From positions 1-17,445 of the forward strand of contig CAJWAW010000014.1 in assembly GCA_913020255.1 (NCBI GenBank): a stretch of 17,445 nucleotides of DNA, read 5' to 3'. Position 1 is the first letter of the stretch; the number at the start of each line of letters is the position of its first letter. Positions 1-7,931 of the stretch are shown here, piece by piece. The position numbers and the translations under genes were made by a program. Under the pieces are notes generated by a model, which worked only from the letters and a program-made list of their open reading frames with translations, made no database searches and was not told the origin of the DNA. Origin of the DNA: an uncultured Fidelibacterota bacterium. Its GTDB lineage: Bacteria; Marinisomatota; Marinisomatia; SCGC-AAA003-L08; GCA-002707645.

Positions 1-2
1 TC

Positions 3-584
3 AAAATTCAATCAAAAAACATAGAATATAAAGTTCTAAAAAAAAGATTACCACTAATAGTATTTAATGTCAGTGTTTTAATATTTTTTAATTATATAGG
101 TATAAGGTTTTTTGGTCATTTATTTTTAAAAGATTATAATAGTATTATAATTTGTTTTTTTGAAATATTATTTGTTTTAATAGTTGATGATTTTTTCTTC
201 TATATACTTCATAGAGGTATGCATGAAAGTAAATATATATATAAGAAAATACATAAAATACATCACAGGGCGAATGTTCCAATACCATTTGAATATATTT
301 ACGTCCATCCATTGGAATGGATGTCAGGTATGCTAGGTCCTTTTATAGGTATGTACATTATGGGAGGTATAGCATTTGAATCTTACTGTATGTATTTAAT
401 TGTTAGAAATATTCATGAAATACATATTCATTCAGGCATAAAAACATCATTTATTTTTAATATGATTCCATTCTATGGTAAAAATGAACATCATGATATG
501 CATCACGCCAAAAGACATGGTAATTATGCTTCAACGTTTACAATATGGGATCATTTATTTAATACTAAATTTAAAAATATTTAA
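3..584 (+). CDS. Sterol desaturase / C4-methylsterol oxidase-like di-iron membrane enzyme, 5' end missing
   Basis: The frame is open from base 3 at the window edge to the TAA at 582-584 (193 visible codons), so the N-terminus lies outside. The visible part begins with hydrophobic, probably membrane-spanning stretches. It then carries the histidine boxes of the fatty-acid hydroxylase/sterol desaturase superfamily (PF04116): HRGMH (HX3H), HKIHH (HX2HH) followed by the conserved HPLEWM, and near the end HHDMHH followed by HGNYASTFTIWDHLF. The last block and the HPLE motif resemble C4-methylsterol oxidases (ERG25/MSMO1) more than carotenoid hydroxylases. Family members use O2 and a di-iron centre to hydroxylate or desaturate lipids in the membrane. 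The substrate here (sterol, hopanoid, fatty acid or other) cannot be read from the sequence. The ATG at 219 lies between histidine box 1 and the preceding hydrophobic part, so it is not the true start. Confidence 0.85.
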   Translation, partial: KIQSKNIEYKVLKKRLPLIVFNVSVLIFFNYIGIRFFGHLFLKDYNSIIICFFEILFVLIVDDFFFYILHRGMHESKYIYKKIHKIHHRANVPIPFEYIYVHPLEWMSGMLGPFIGMYIMGGIAFESYCMYLIVRNIHEIHIHSGIKTSFIFNMIPFYGKNEHHDMHHAKRHGNYASTFTIWDHLFNTKFKNI

Positions 585-588
585 TAAT

Positions 589-594
589 AAGGGA
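589..594 (+). promoter_or_regulatory. Shine-Dalgarno deciding a TTG start
   Basis: AAGGGA lies 4 bases before the TTG at 599. It supports that non-ATG start, because no in-frame ATG exists nearby. Confidence 0.5.
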
Positions 595-598
595 TGTT

Positions 599-904
599 TT
601 GTATAAGATAAATATAAAATATAATGATAAACTTATCGAAGATAATAATCAATTTGAAAAAATAAGAACTATTCTTAAGTCAGATTATGGTAATTCAATT
701 ACTTTTGAACAAAAAGAAGATATTAAATTTGAAATAAAATTTAATGATAAAATTATTTATTCTCTTGAAGACAGCTTTGATTCAGAACTTTTAATTGATA
801 ATTCAGTACTGATTAAAGTAAATAATTATATTGAAAATGCTATTAAACAAAGTAATTCAAAGGATATTCCAGCTGTTGATGATATATGGATTGATGATTT
901 CTAG
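599..904 (+). CDS. Small acidic protein of unknown function with SSB-like C-terminal tip
   Basis: This 101-residue protein was not recognised. The start is a TTG at 599, preceded by AAGGGA (589-594) at workable spacing. An ATG at 594 is out of frame and dead after five codons. The protein is rich in K, D, E, N and I. It seems to contain an internal duplication: residues 3-20 (KINIKYNDKLI...) and 43-60 (KFEIKFNDKII...) share the pattern KxxIKxNDKxI about 40 residues apart, suggesting two similar beta-hairpin units. It ends in DDIWIDDF, an acidic tip closing with Phe, reminiscent of the partner-docking tails of single-stranded DNA-binding proteins, but no OB-fold could be recognised. It follows the sterol-desaturase-like gene by 14 bases, so co-transcription is likely. 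It converges on the acylase gene with one base between the stop codons. Confidence 0.6.
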   Translation: MYKINIKYNDKLIEDNNQFEKIRTILKSDYGNSITFEQKEDIKFEIKFNDKIIYSLEDSFDSELLIDNSVLIKVNNYIENAIKQSNSKDIPAVDDIWIDDF

Positions 905-905
905 A

Positions 906-3095
906 TCACTTTAAAATTAATATGCTTGATGCATTTTTAATAACATCATCAGTATAAATTGATATTTCCTTGAATTTTTCATCTGAAAATAATTTAGTCT
1001 GATCTGAATAATGTTTTGAATTAGGATCCTGAGTTGCACTACCATATTGATGTATACTTTCACTAAATACTTTTCCATTTTCATTCCATCTTGCTAGAAG
1101 AATGTAGCAATCACCTGCAATCGATTTTAGTTGACCTTGATTATCTTGAGGAATTGAATATATTGCTCTAGCAACATCAGGACCACCAGATAGTTCTAAG
1201 TTGGTTTCTCCTCTTATCAATCTGTTTATTTCTCCCCATTTAACATCTATTTTATTATAGTATTTTTCTAAATGGTTAATGGCTTGTGCTATATTTTTAA
1301 TTAATATTTCATTTGTTATTTTAACTGGATCTGTATCTAATATAGATGAAAATGATAGTATTGGTAGTGCTGCATTGGGATTTGAAGCATTTGTATTAAA
1401 ATCCCAATTTTGAAGTGTTTTTATAGATTGGTTAAGAGTATTAATGTTTATATTTGAAAATAAATCTGATTTTTTTAATAGAACTATAGCTTTTTGAACA
1501 TATGAATACATAGTTGACTCTTTTGAATATTCCTTATCAAATTTATATTTTTTAAATTCTTCATAAGTTATTGAAGAATCATTTCCAAAAGTTTCATTTG
1601 CTCTTAATGCTCTATTTGTCATGTATGTTTCAATCCCAAATGTAGTTGAATAATTATTTATATCTGGGTTATTAGTTTTTGATGTTAGAAAAGGACTGCT
1701 ATTACAATTTTGAATATATCCTGAATTTGGATTTTTAATCATAGGAAGATTACTAAAGTCTAAATATTCATTCCATAGAGTTTTGGATGTATTACCAGGT
1801 AAAACTTTTTGCCAATCATAATTTTCATTACGTATAGGAAGTGAGGCATTATATATATAGTAAATATTACCTGTTTTATCAGCATAACCAGCGTTAAACA
1901 TTGGTATTGACATCATCTCCATAGCACTTATCCATTCATCGAAGTTACTTGCTTTATTCATTCTGTACCATTGCTCAATAATTCTAATATCATCTGATTT
2001 ACTATATTTAATAGCATAGGTAGCTAACTCACCTCTAATAACTGGACCATGAATAGACCAAAATGCTTGTTCCGTATGTTTGATTAATGCCTTTCCTAAT
2101 AATTTGATATCAATATCAATTTCAAATGTTTCAAAATCTAGCCATTTACCATCAAATAAGTACTGATTATTATTATTTGGATTAATATCTAGTTTATAAA
2201 TATCAACAATGTCTGGTTTATTTACAGTATGTCCCCAACCTAAATGTTCATTATGCCCTACAAGTACTACGGGAGATCCTGGGAATAGCCCACCAATCAT
2301 ATTCCATCCTTCATTACTATGTATGTGAGCTTCATACCAAGCTAATTCTCCATCAAAAGGTTGATGAGAATTAATAGCTAGAAATGTTTCATTTTCACCA
2401 CTCAACTCTGGAGAAACTGCATAAACATTTGACCCTTTAATATCAAGGTTTTTTAAAATTTCAATTGTATCTCCAATGGTATAGTGACTTGGAATGTCCT
2501 CAGGTTTTTTTGTATATAAATCTGAAAAGAAAAGTGGTAATTGATAAAATGTTGGTGTTTTATGCATTGTAGCTGCAATTATATCTTTTCCATTTACTGG
2601 ATAAATATACTGCTTGATATTTTTCTTATTTTGTTCAATATAAGAATTTATACCATCAGCATAAGATTCACATAATAAAATTGTTTCATTACTTAATTCA
2701 GTATAATATTTTTCATCTACAATTTCCCATATTTTCAGGAGACCCACCATATAGTCAAATATTACATTTATTTTATTATGTCCAGGTCCATAAACAGATG
2801 AATATTTTCCTCTTGCTTTTAATACAGCTCCTTGAATATTAAAGAAATCATCTTCTGCGTTTGCATAGGCTAGTGAGAATGCCGCATCACCATCTGTATG
2901 TCCATAAACATGTGGAACACCCCAATTATCTCTTATAATTACTCGATTATTATCTTTTAAAATTTTCTCCAAATTTTCTTCATTAGATAATTGAATTACA
3001 TCTGTTTTATTTTGAACTTTAGGACTTTTCCTAAATGAGCAAGAAGTAGATAATAATAGTAATAAAGATATTAATATTATATTATAATATTTCAT
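906..3095 (-). CDS. Penicillin acylase family N-terminal-nucleophile hydrolase, predicted lipoprotein
   Basis: The 729-residue product belongs to the penicillin amidase superfamily (with penicillin, aculeacin and acyl-homoserine-lactone acylases), made as one precursor that cuts itself into alpha and beta chains. Visible: a hydrophobic signal with a lipobox-like STSC putting the lipidated Cys at residue 19; the family's N-terminal block NWGVPHVYG (57-65) and ANAEDDFF; the G-S-N processing site with Ser222 as predicted beta-chain nucleophile; then PGSPVVLVGHNEHLGWGHT, SIHGPVI and the C-terminal HYSDQ block. Length fits the family. Expected reaction: hydrolysis of an amide bond of an N-acylated compound in the periplasm or at the outer membrane. 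The substrate is unknown; N-acyl homoserine lactones, beta-lactams and lipopeptides are all possible. Its ATG overlaps the stop of the upstream Mpo1-like gene as ATGA (3092-3095), indicating translational coupling, and no separate ribosome site is seen. Confidence 0.88.
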   Translation of the reverse strand: MKYYNIILISLLLLLSTSCSFRKSPKVQNKTDVIQLSNEENLEKILKDNNRVIIRDNWGVPHVYGHTDGDAAFSLAYANAEDDFFNIQGAVLKARGKYSSVYGPGHNKINVIFDYMVGLLKIWEIVDEKYYTELSNETILLCESYADGINSYIEQNKKNIKQYIYPVNGKDIIAATMHKTPTFYQLPLFFSDLYTKKPEDIPSHYTIGDTIEILKNLDIKGSNVYAVSPELSGENETFLAINSHQPFDGELAWYEAHIHSNEGWNMIGGLFPGSPVVLVGHNEHLGWGHTVNKPDIVDIYKLDINPNNNNQYLFDGKWLDFETFEIDIDIKLLGKALIKHTEQAFWSIHGPVIRGELATYAIKYSKSDDIRIIEQWYRMNKASNFDEWISAMEMMSIPMFNAGYADKTGNIYYIYNASLPIRNENYDWQKVLPGNTSKTLWNEYLDFSNLPMIKNPNSGYIQNCNSSPFLTSKTNNPDINNYSTTFGIETYMTNRALRANETFGNDSSITYEEFKKYKFDKEYSKESTMYSYVQKAIVLLKKSDLFSNININTLNQSIKTLQNWDFNTNASNPNAALPILSFSSILDTDPVKITNEILIKNIAQAINHLEKYYNKIDVKWGEINRLIRGETNLELSGGPDVARAIYSIPQDNQGQLKSIAGDCYILLARWNENGKVFSESIHQYGSATQDPNSKHYSDQTKLFSDEKFKEISIYTDDVIKNASSILILK

Positions 3096-3565
3096 ACGGG
3101 TATATTTAATTTTTTATATAAAAAAGACAATAACCAAGCAGGGCCTATTAATAAAAATTGAATATCTTCAATAAATGATGGTTTTTTACCCTCAATTTTA
3201 TGTCCTATAAATTGTCCTATCCAAGCTATTGTAAAAACAGTAAAATAGTATTTTATTAATAATGAATTAGTAAAAGTATTTTCAAGTATATTGATGTAGA
3301 AAAGACTTACTCCTGTAAATATTGCCATTCCTATTGTAATTGTTATAGATAATCTAATATAGAATAGTATTGCAATTAAAAAAAGAAAAGTTGCAAGGCT
3401 GATTTTGTATGTATTTTCATTGATATTAAATTGCCAATTAGCAAGTGACAATAATCCTAAAAGTGTGAAAGTAATTAGAGGGACACAAAACCAGTGAATT
3501 AATTTATTTATTGAATTTTTGTGACTTTCACCATATGCATTTAACCAATCATTAATTGACTTCAT
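3092..3565 (-). CDS. Mpo1-like (DUF962) membrane protein, possible fatty-acid alpha-oxidation dioxygenase
   Basis: The 157-residue protein opens with the signature INDWLNAYGESHKNSINKLI, then HWFCVP, hydrophobic helices, and near the end IGHKIEGKKPSF. This is the DUF962/Mpo1-like family (PF06127). Yeast Mpo1 is an Fe(II)-dependent dioxygenase that shortens 2-hydroxy fatty acids by one carbon; bacterial members are mostly uncharacterised. The histidines of the YGESH, IHW and GHxxEG motifs, likely metal ligands in the family, are present. Four hydrophobic segments are visible. I chose the ATG at 3565 because AAAGGAG stands 5 bases before it. A longer reading from 3592 has no ribosome site and would run into the upstream gene. 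The gene starts 10 bases after the DUF3228 stop and overlaps the acylase start by 4 bases, so the three form one operon. Confidence 0.85.
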   Translation of the reverse strand: MKSINDWLNAYGESHKNSINKLIHWFCVPLITFTLLGLLSLANWQFNINENTYKISLATFLFLIAILFYIRLSITITIGMAIFTGVSLFYINILENTFTNSLLIKYYFTVFTIAWIGQFIGHKIEGKKPSFIEDIQFLLIGPAWLLSFLYKKLNIPV

Positions 3566-3569
3566 TTCA

Positions 3570-3577
3570 GCTCCTTT
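3570..3577 (-). promoter_or_regulatory. Shine-Dalgarno of the Mpo1-like gene
   Basis: On the minus strand this reads AAAGGAGC, overlapping the TAA of the preceding DUF3228 gene and ending close to the ATG at 3565. It decides the start of the Mpo1-like protein in favour of the shorter form. Confidence 0.75.
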
Positions 3578-4130
3578 ATTCTTTAAGGGCATATTGTTGC
3601 CAGAATTTTACTGACTCTGCCCATTCTTCTGAGGAATAACTACCCTTGGTTCCTCCCGGTAATTGTAATTGATTTCTCATCATTGTTACTGGTCCCATTG
3701 GAAGTTTATTAACACCCTCTGGTATTGCCTGGAAGGCAATAAGTTCCCAATCATTATTTGTAGAATTTTCATTTGTTTCTTTGAGAACATCATTCCTATA
3801 TAATATTAATTCTACCTTATCAGTTTTTAAATTTTGGCCATTTATTGCTTTAATTCTAATGTAATGATTTTCATTTGCTCTTCTCTTTGCTAATTCAGCT
3901 TTTAAAATTGTATCATTATTTATTTTAATGTAGGGGCAAATAAATTTACTTACAATCTTTCGATCAACATCAATTAGTATGACTCCATCTCTATAACCAG
4001 GTTTAAATTGATTATTATTTAGTTTATTCTCTGCATATTTTGCAATTTCATCAAATGATATTAATGAGTAGGTTTTACCTGAATTAGGACACTGTCTCTT
4101 AACAAAATCACTTACTCCTACACTATACAT
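3576..4130 (-). CDS. DUF3228 family protein, function unknown
   Basis: This is a 184-residue soluble protein without signal peptide or membrane segments. The blocks GYRDGVILIDVD (residues about 45-56), VELILYRNDVLKE, NDWELIAFQAIPE and PMGPVTMMRNQLQLPGGT match what I remember of the DUF3228 family (PF11539), found in assorted bacteria and some eukaryotes and without known activity. The assignment is from memory of the family pattern, not a search. The start is the ATG at 4130, with GGAGA (4142-4138) 7 bases before it. It is the first gene of the minus-strand cluster DUF3228 - Mpo1-like - acylase and faces the Gp157-like gene across an 85-base A+T-rich divergent region. Base use is like that of its neighbours. 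Confidence 0.72.
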   Translation of the reverse strand: MYSVGVSDFVKRQCPNSGKTYSLISFDEIAKYAENKLNNNQFKPGYRDGVILIDVDRKIVSKFICPYIKINNDTILKAELAKRRANENHYIRIKAINGQNLKTDKVELILYRNDVLKETNENSTNNDWELIAFQAIPEGVNKLPMGPVTMMRNQLQLPGGTKGSYSSEEWAESVKFWQQYALKE

Positions 4131-4149
4131 TAAAATATCTCCATAGTTA

Positions 4150-4190
4150 TATAATTTTAAATATTAATATATTATATAATATAATCATAA
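4150..4190. promoter_or_regulatory. A+T-only divergent promoter region
   Basis: This is the core of the spacer between the divergent DUF3228 (-) and Gp157-like (+) genes. It is almost purely A/T and partly self-complementary. It holds overlapping TATAAT hexamers on the plus strand (4175-4180 and 4180-4185) and one on the minus strand (4176-4171). No good -35 element is seen for either, so the exact promoters are uncertain. Confidence 0.35.
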
Positions 4191-4215
4191 AGAAATTTTC
4201 AAGAAAGGTAGTATT

Positions 4216-4731
4216 ATGTCTGATAATAGTTTAAATGATATTTTGTCCAATTATCAATCTTTGGAATTGGAGTTGATAGAAAATGGTGGAGAATTAACAG
4301 AAGATTTGGAGAAAAAGATTTGTATTAATTCAGATGAATTATCTGACAAAATGGATGGATATGAAAAATTTATTAGATATTTAAAAAATCAATCTGAATA
4401 TTTACAGAAAATGGAGCAACATTATAATAAAAGAAGAAGAGTTATTGAAAATTCTATTAAAAGATGTAAAAATTCTATGATTAATGCTTTAAAACTAACT
4501 GGCAAGGAAAAACTTAAAACTAATGAATTTAATTTTAGTATAAATGTTTCAAAGCGATGGAAAATAAATGAGTCTAATTTAGATGATAAATTAAAATTGT
4601 TATTAGTGTCAAAAGGATTAGCTGAGCAAAGCTTTAAGCCAATGCTAACTGAAATTAAAAATGAATATAAAAATAAGGATTTACCAGAATGGATAGAGAT
4701 TATTGAAAATGATTACATTAGAGTAAGTTGA
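4216..4731 (+). CDS. Siphovirus Gp157-like protein
   Basis: The 171-residue protein has the layout of the Siphovirus Gp157 family (PF05565): a short N-terminal helix, an acidic region of the form ELTEDLEKKI...DELSDKMDGYEKFI, and a long charged coiled coil (about residues 40-95) with YNKRRRVIENSIKRCKNSM. Then comes the family's turn LTGKEKLKTNEFNFSI, which leads into a short beta element. Gp157 proteins occur in the recombination/replication modules of tailed phages; the founding member from a Streptococcus thermophilus phage was linked to phage resistance. Here it stands alone between two blocks of minus-strand chromosomal genes, with no other phage gene beside it, so it is probably a captured or domesticated copy. 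AAAGG at about 4204-4208 serves the ATG. Its stop lies 5 bases from the convergent stop of the FG-GAP gene. Role in this host: unknown. Confidence 0.8.
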   Translation: MSDNSLNDILSNYQSLELELIENGGELTEDLEKKICINSDELSDKMDGYEKFIRYLKNQSEYLQKMEQHYNKRRRVIENSIKRCKNSMINALKLTGKEKLKTNEFNFSINVSKRWKINESNLDDKLKLLLVSKGLAEQSFKPMLTEIKNEYKNKDLPEWIEIIENDYIRVS

Positions 4732-4736
4732 AATTT

Positions 4737-7076
4737 TTATGGAAGTAGTATAAAATTAACCAACATTGTTATATCTATAACATTTATATAATTAGAGTAA
4801 TCCATATCTACTGACCATAACTCAACTGGTTTTAAACTTGGTTCATATAATATTATATTTACAACTTCTAGTATATCGAATATATTTACATTATCATCAT
4901 TTGTGACATCGCCTTTAAATCCTACGAATCCAATATCTTCAACAATTCTTAAGCTTTGGTTTACATTTATTGGTCCATCAAAATAAGATATTTTAGGTGA
5001 GTTTGATTTAATATCTTTGCTTGGCCAATATATAGTGATACCATCAATAGTTGTATTTTGACCTAATCCGAAATGAAGCTGTAATGGATCCATGCTTCCA
5101 TGGCCTTTTCCAGCAATTATTTCTCTTGATAAATTCATATTTGGCAGATGTGTTATTACTCTAGCTCCTATAGCAGAATGATTAGACTGGGTTGTCCATC
5201 CATTATTTGTAATATTATTTTTTGAGCCCTCGAGATCTAGCTTTAACCAATTGTTTATTGATTGTAGAGAGTCAACCATAACATTATTATATAATAAGCT
5301 AGTATATTTATATCCAGGAATATCCTCAACACTGTTATTAAACGCAATTAATAGTCCAGGTGTAAACATATCTAACCACCCATCATTATTGTAATCAGCA
5401 GGGATAACATCTTGAGTTGCTGACAAAAATCCTGTATCGTACAAATTCCAATTTTTATTAGTGTTTTCACCTGGATTAATTAGTAAATCATCGCCCCTTT
5501 TAAAATTATTTGACCATATATCTATATATCCATCATTATTAAAATCTCCCCAACCAGCTCCATTACTAAGTGAGTCAGATTCTAAAGTTGTATTTTCAGC
5601 AATATTTTCTAATAAATCTTTATTATTTTTAAATAATCTATTTTCACCCCAGTTTGTTAAGTATAAATCTAAATGATTATCATTATCAAAGTCTGCCCAT
5701 GCACCACCATATCCTGTACTTCCGGATTTTGATGCAGCTTGATCATCGATACCATATTCTTCAGATTGTTCAATGAATAATTGATTACGATTATGATTAT
5801 AAATATATTCATTGTTTTTTAATGTTAAAGTTTGATTTACAAATAGCCAATTTTTTCCTTCTTTTCTAGGAATAAAAACATCTTGATCACCGTCATTGTC
5901 AAAATCAGCAATTGCAAGAGTTCTTGATGAACTATTATTATCTTGCCTTGAAAATGAGTATCCTAAATCAAATTTAATTTCATCTGAAGTACTGTTGTTT
6001 AAGAAACAATAAAATTGCTCACTGCCTTCTGACTCAATAGCAATAATATCTAAGTCTCCATCTAAGTCAACATCAATTAATCCTTGCGAGTGAAGATTGT
6101 TCATTTCAATTGAATTTAAATATGTTACCTCTTCAAAATCATGATTGCCAAGATTAAGTAATAGATAGTGAGGCAATCCAGATGAGTATCTCCATTTTAA
6201 TATATCTGGGTATCCATTGTTATCGATATCTCCTGCAACAAGGCCCCTAATACCTGTATTTTGCACAGAGCTTATTTTTTGAAAAGTTCCATTAATATTT
6301 TGAAAATAATGACAACTTGTATAACCATAATATAAATCTAGATCATTATCTAAATCAAAATCTATTAAAATACCACCTTTTGCTTTCATTAAATTTGATT
6401 CGTTATTTTGTGGATGTACAAATGCACTAAATAATCCACTGGTATGATCTTGAGGTGGAGGTTGTTGGTAGTAATCATAAAACAGTGGTGCAGATACTGG
6501 AAAAGAAATATCATCAATCCATGCATGATCATTTATAGATTGAGTGCTTCCATCTCCTGCATCTTTTATATAAGACCATGAAATTACAATAGGACCTTGT
6601 TGATCAATATTATAAGAAAAATAATTCCATCTTGCTACCCCATCGGTATCAGTCTGGAATTGATCTATAAGTTCATCATTAATATAAAAATAGAGCCCAT
6701 CATAAAATTCATTTCCTGATGTACTGTATTCAGAATCAACTTTATAATAAAATTCAATCTGACCTGTTTCTATAATATTTAACTCTAAGCTAATAGTTGA
6801 GGTTTCATTATTTGAAATTGAGCCTGATTGAATACTATATATGCCTGTGTAAGAGTCTTCAGTAGTTAAGGACCAATTATTATCTCCAGACAATTCAAAA
6901 TTAACATTATCAAATTCATCGCTTTCAAATGATAATTGTATTTGTCCTTCAGGTACAATATCAAATATATTACTATTGGTTACTTTAAAGTAAAATGTAG
7001 CACATAAATAGCTGAAAATTGTTAACATGAAAGATAACACTATTACTTTATGTGATTTAAAGCTATAATTTCTCAT
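4737..7076 (-). CDS. Exported FG-GAP / ASPIC-UnbV repeat protein with dockerin-like C-terminus
   Basis: The 779-residue cell-surface or secreted protein shows, in order: an N-terminal membrane segment or uncleaved signal (residues 11-31); a beta-sandwich region (about 45-195) ending in HAWIDDI, typical of MAM/lectin-like jelly rolls; seven FG-GAP/VCBS calcium-loop repeats such as DFDLDNDLDL, DIDNNGYPD, DVDLDGDLD, DFDNDGDQD, DFDNDNHLD, DFNNDGYID and DYNNDGWLD (about 238-570); an ASPIC/UnbV domain (about 612-714) with AIGARV, HFGLG and YWPS; and two dockerin-like calcium loops (723-734 and 757-768) ending at the last residue. The repeats should fold as a beta-propeller, as in integrin alpha chains. 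The domains suggest binding to glycans, proteins or particles rather than catalysis; no catalytic motif was seen. The dockerin-like end may be a sorting or attachment tag. No clear Shine-Dalgarno precedes the ATG. It lies 47 bases after mutM. Confidence 0.88.
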   Translation of the reverse strand: MRNYSFKSHKVIVLSFMLTIFSYLCATFYFKVTNSNIFDIVPEGQIQLSFESDEFDNVNFELSGDNNWSLTTEDSYTGIYSIQSGSISNNETSTISLELNIIETGQIEFYYKVDSEYSTSGNEFYDGLYFYINDELIDQFQTDTDGVARWNYFSYNIDQQGPIVISWSYIKDAGDGSTQSINDHAWIDDISFPVSAPLFYDYYQQPPPQDHTSGLFSAFVHPQNNESNLMKAKGGILIDFDLDNDLDLYYGYTSCHYFQNINGTFQKISSVQNTGIRGLVAGDIDNNGYPDILKWRYSSGLPHYLLLNLGNHDFEEVTYLNSIEMNNLHSQGLIDVDLDGDLDIIAIESEGSEQFYCFLNNSTSDEIKFDLGYSFSRQDNNSSSRTLAIADFDNDGDQDVFIPRKEGKNWLFVNQTLTLKNNEYIYNHNRNQLFIEQSEEYGIDDQAASKSGSTGYGGAWADFDNDNHLDLYLTNWGENRLFKNNKDLLENIAENTTLESDSLSNGAGWGDFNNDGYIDIWSNNFKRGDDLLINPGENTNKNWNLYDTGFLSATQDVIPADYNNDGWLDMFTPGLLIAFNNSVEDIPGYKYTSLLYNNVMVDSLQSINNWLKLDLEGSKNNITNNGWTTQSNHSAIGARVITHLPNMNLSREIIAGKGHGSMDPLQLHFGLGQNTTIDGITIYWPSKDIKSNSPKISYFDGPINVNQSLRIVEDIGFVGFKGDVTNDDNVNIFDILEVVNIILYEPSLKPVELWSVDMDYSNYINVIDITMLVNFILLP

Positions 7077-7123
7077 ATCTTAAATTACTATAATAAGTAG
7101 TTCGTTTTTATTAAAAGTTGTAA

Positions 7124-7924
7124 TCATTTTTGACAATGGCTACAAATATATGTTCCTCTGCCTGCTACTTTTATCTTTAAGATTTTTTTCTTACATCTTT
7201 CGCAAGGTAAATTTTTCCTCCCATAAACTTTAAGCTTGGTTTTATAATTGCCAGTTTTCATATTATCAAATTTAAAATTCATAATGGTTGTTCCATGAAA
7301 TTTGATAGATTCATTTAAAGTTGAAATAATATTTTGATATAGAAAATCAGTATTTTTAATATTTCTTGCAATATGATTAGGGTGAATACGTGTTTTCCAG
7401 AGTATTTCATCAGTATATATATTCCCTAATCCACATATAAATTTTTGATTTAAGAGTAGATGTTTAATCATTCCAGATTTTCTTGATAGGTTTTTTTGCA
7501 GCCATTGGGTTGTAAATTTTTTATTATATGGGTCTATTCCAACTTTTTGCTTTAATTCAAATAAATTTTTGAATAAATAAAATCCACCAAATTTTCTAAT
7601 ATCTTCATATACTAAGAACTCATTTGAACTTAAATTGAAATAACATCTTACATGTTTATTATTTACTGGTAAACTCTTTGTAAGATATAAATAACCTGTC
7701 ATTCTTAAGTGACATATCAAATATTTATTATTAAGGTGTAATATTATATATTTTCCTATTCTTGATATATCTTGAATTATATTATCTTTAATAACTTTTT
7801 TTAAATTTGTTGGAGTACAATTGTAGGTAACCTTTTCCCATGAAGAACTAAAATCTATAATCTCTTTATTTTTAAGTTTTGAAAGAGAGGTTACAACTGT
7901 TTGTACTTCAGGTAATTCAGGCAA
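7124..7924 (-). CDS. mutM: Formamidopyrimidine-DNA glycosylase (Fpg/MutM)
   Basis: This is a base-excision repair enzyme that removes 8-oxoguanine and formamidopyrimidines and nicks the abasic site by beta,delta-elimination. The product (266 residues) has the family's usual length. Visible: the invariant N-terminus MPELPEVQTV, with Pro2 as the Schiff-base nucleophile and Glu3; Lys58 in RIGKYI; HLRMTG; the helix-two-turn-helix block NQKFICGLGNIYTDEILW; and a C-terminal zinc finger with Cys241, 244, 261 and 264, including GRGTYICSHC with the DNA-contacting Arg. The start codon is TTG at 7924: because the catalytic Pro must follow the initiator Met, this rare start is certain even though the ribosome site is weak. 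It begins 7 bases after the stop of the twin-CxxC small membrane protein, so the two are probably co-transcribed. Confidence 0.97.
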   Translation of the reverse strand: MPELPEVQTVVTSLSKLKNKEIIDFSSSWEKVTYNCTPTNLKKVIKDNIIQDISRIGKYIILHLNNKYLICHLRMTGYLYLTKSLPVNNKHVRCYFNLSSNEFLVYEDIRKFGGFYLFKNLFELKQKVGIDPYNKKFTTQWLQKNLSRKSGMIKHLLLNQKFICGLGNIYTDEILWKTRIHPNHIARNIKNTDFLYQNIISTLNESIKFHGTTIMNFKFDNMKTGNYKTKLKVYGRKNLPCERCKKKILKIKVAGRGTYICSHCQK

Positions 7925-7931
7925 TTAATTA

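Noticed and set aside
3566..3592. Nine-codon N-terminal extension of the Mpo1-like protein from an ATG at 3592
   Set aside because: No ribosome site precedes it and it overlaps the upstream gene, while AAAGGAG stands 5 bases before the ATG at 3565.
5461..5676. Plus-strand open frame inside the FG-GAP gene
   Set aside because: It is antisense to conserved FG-GAP repeats, with no homology pattern or ribosome site; a shadow of the real gene.
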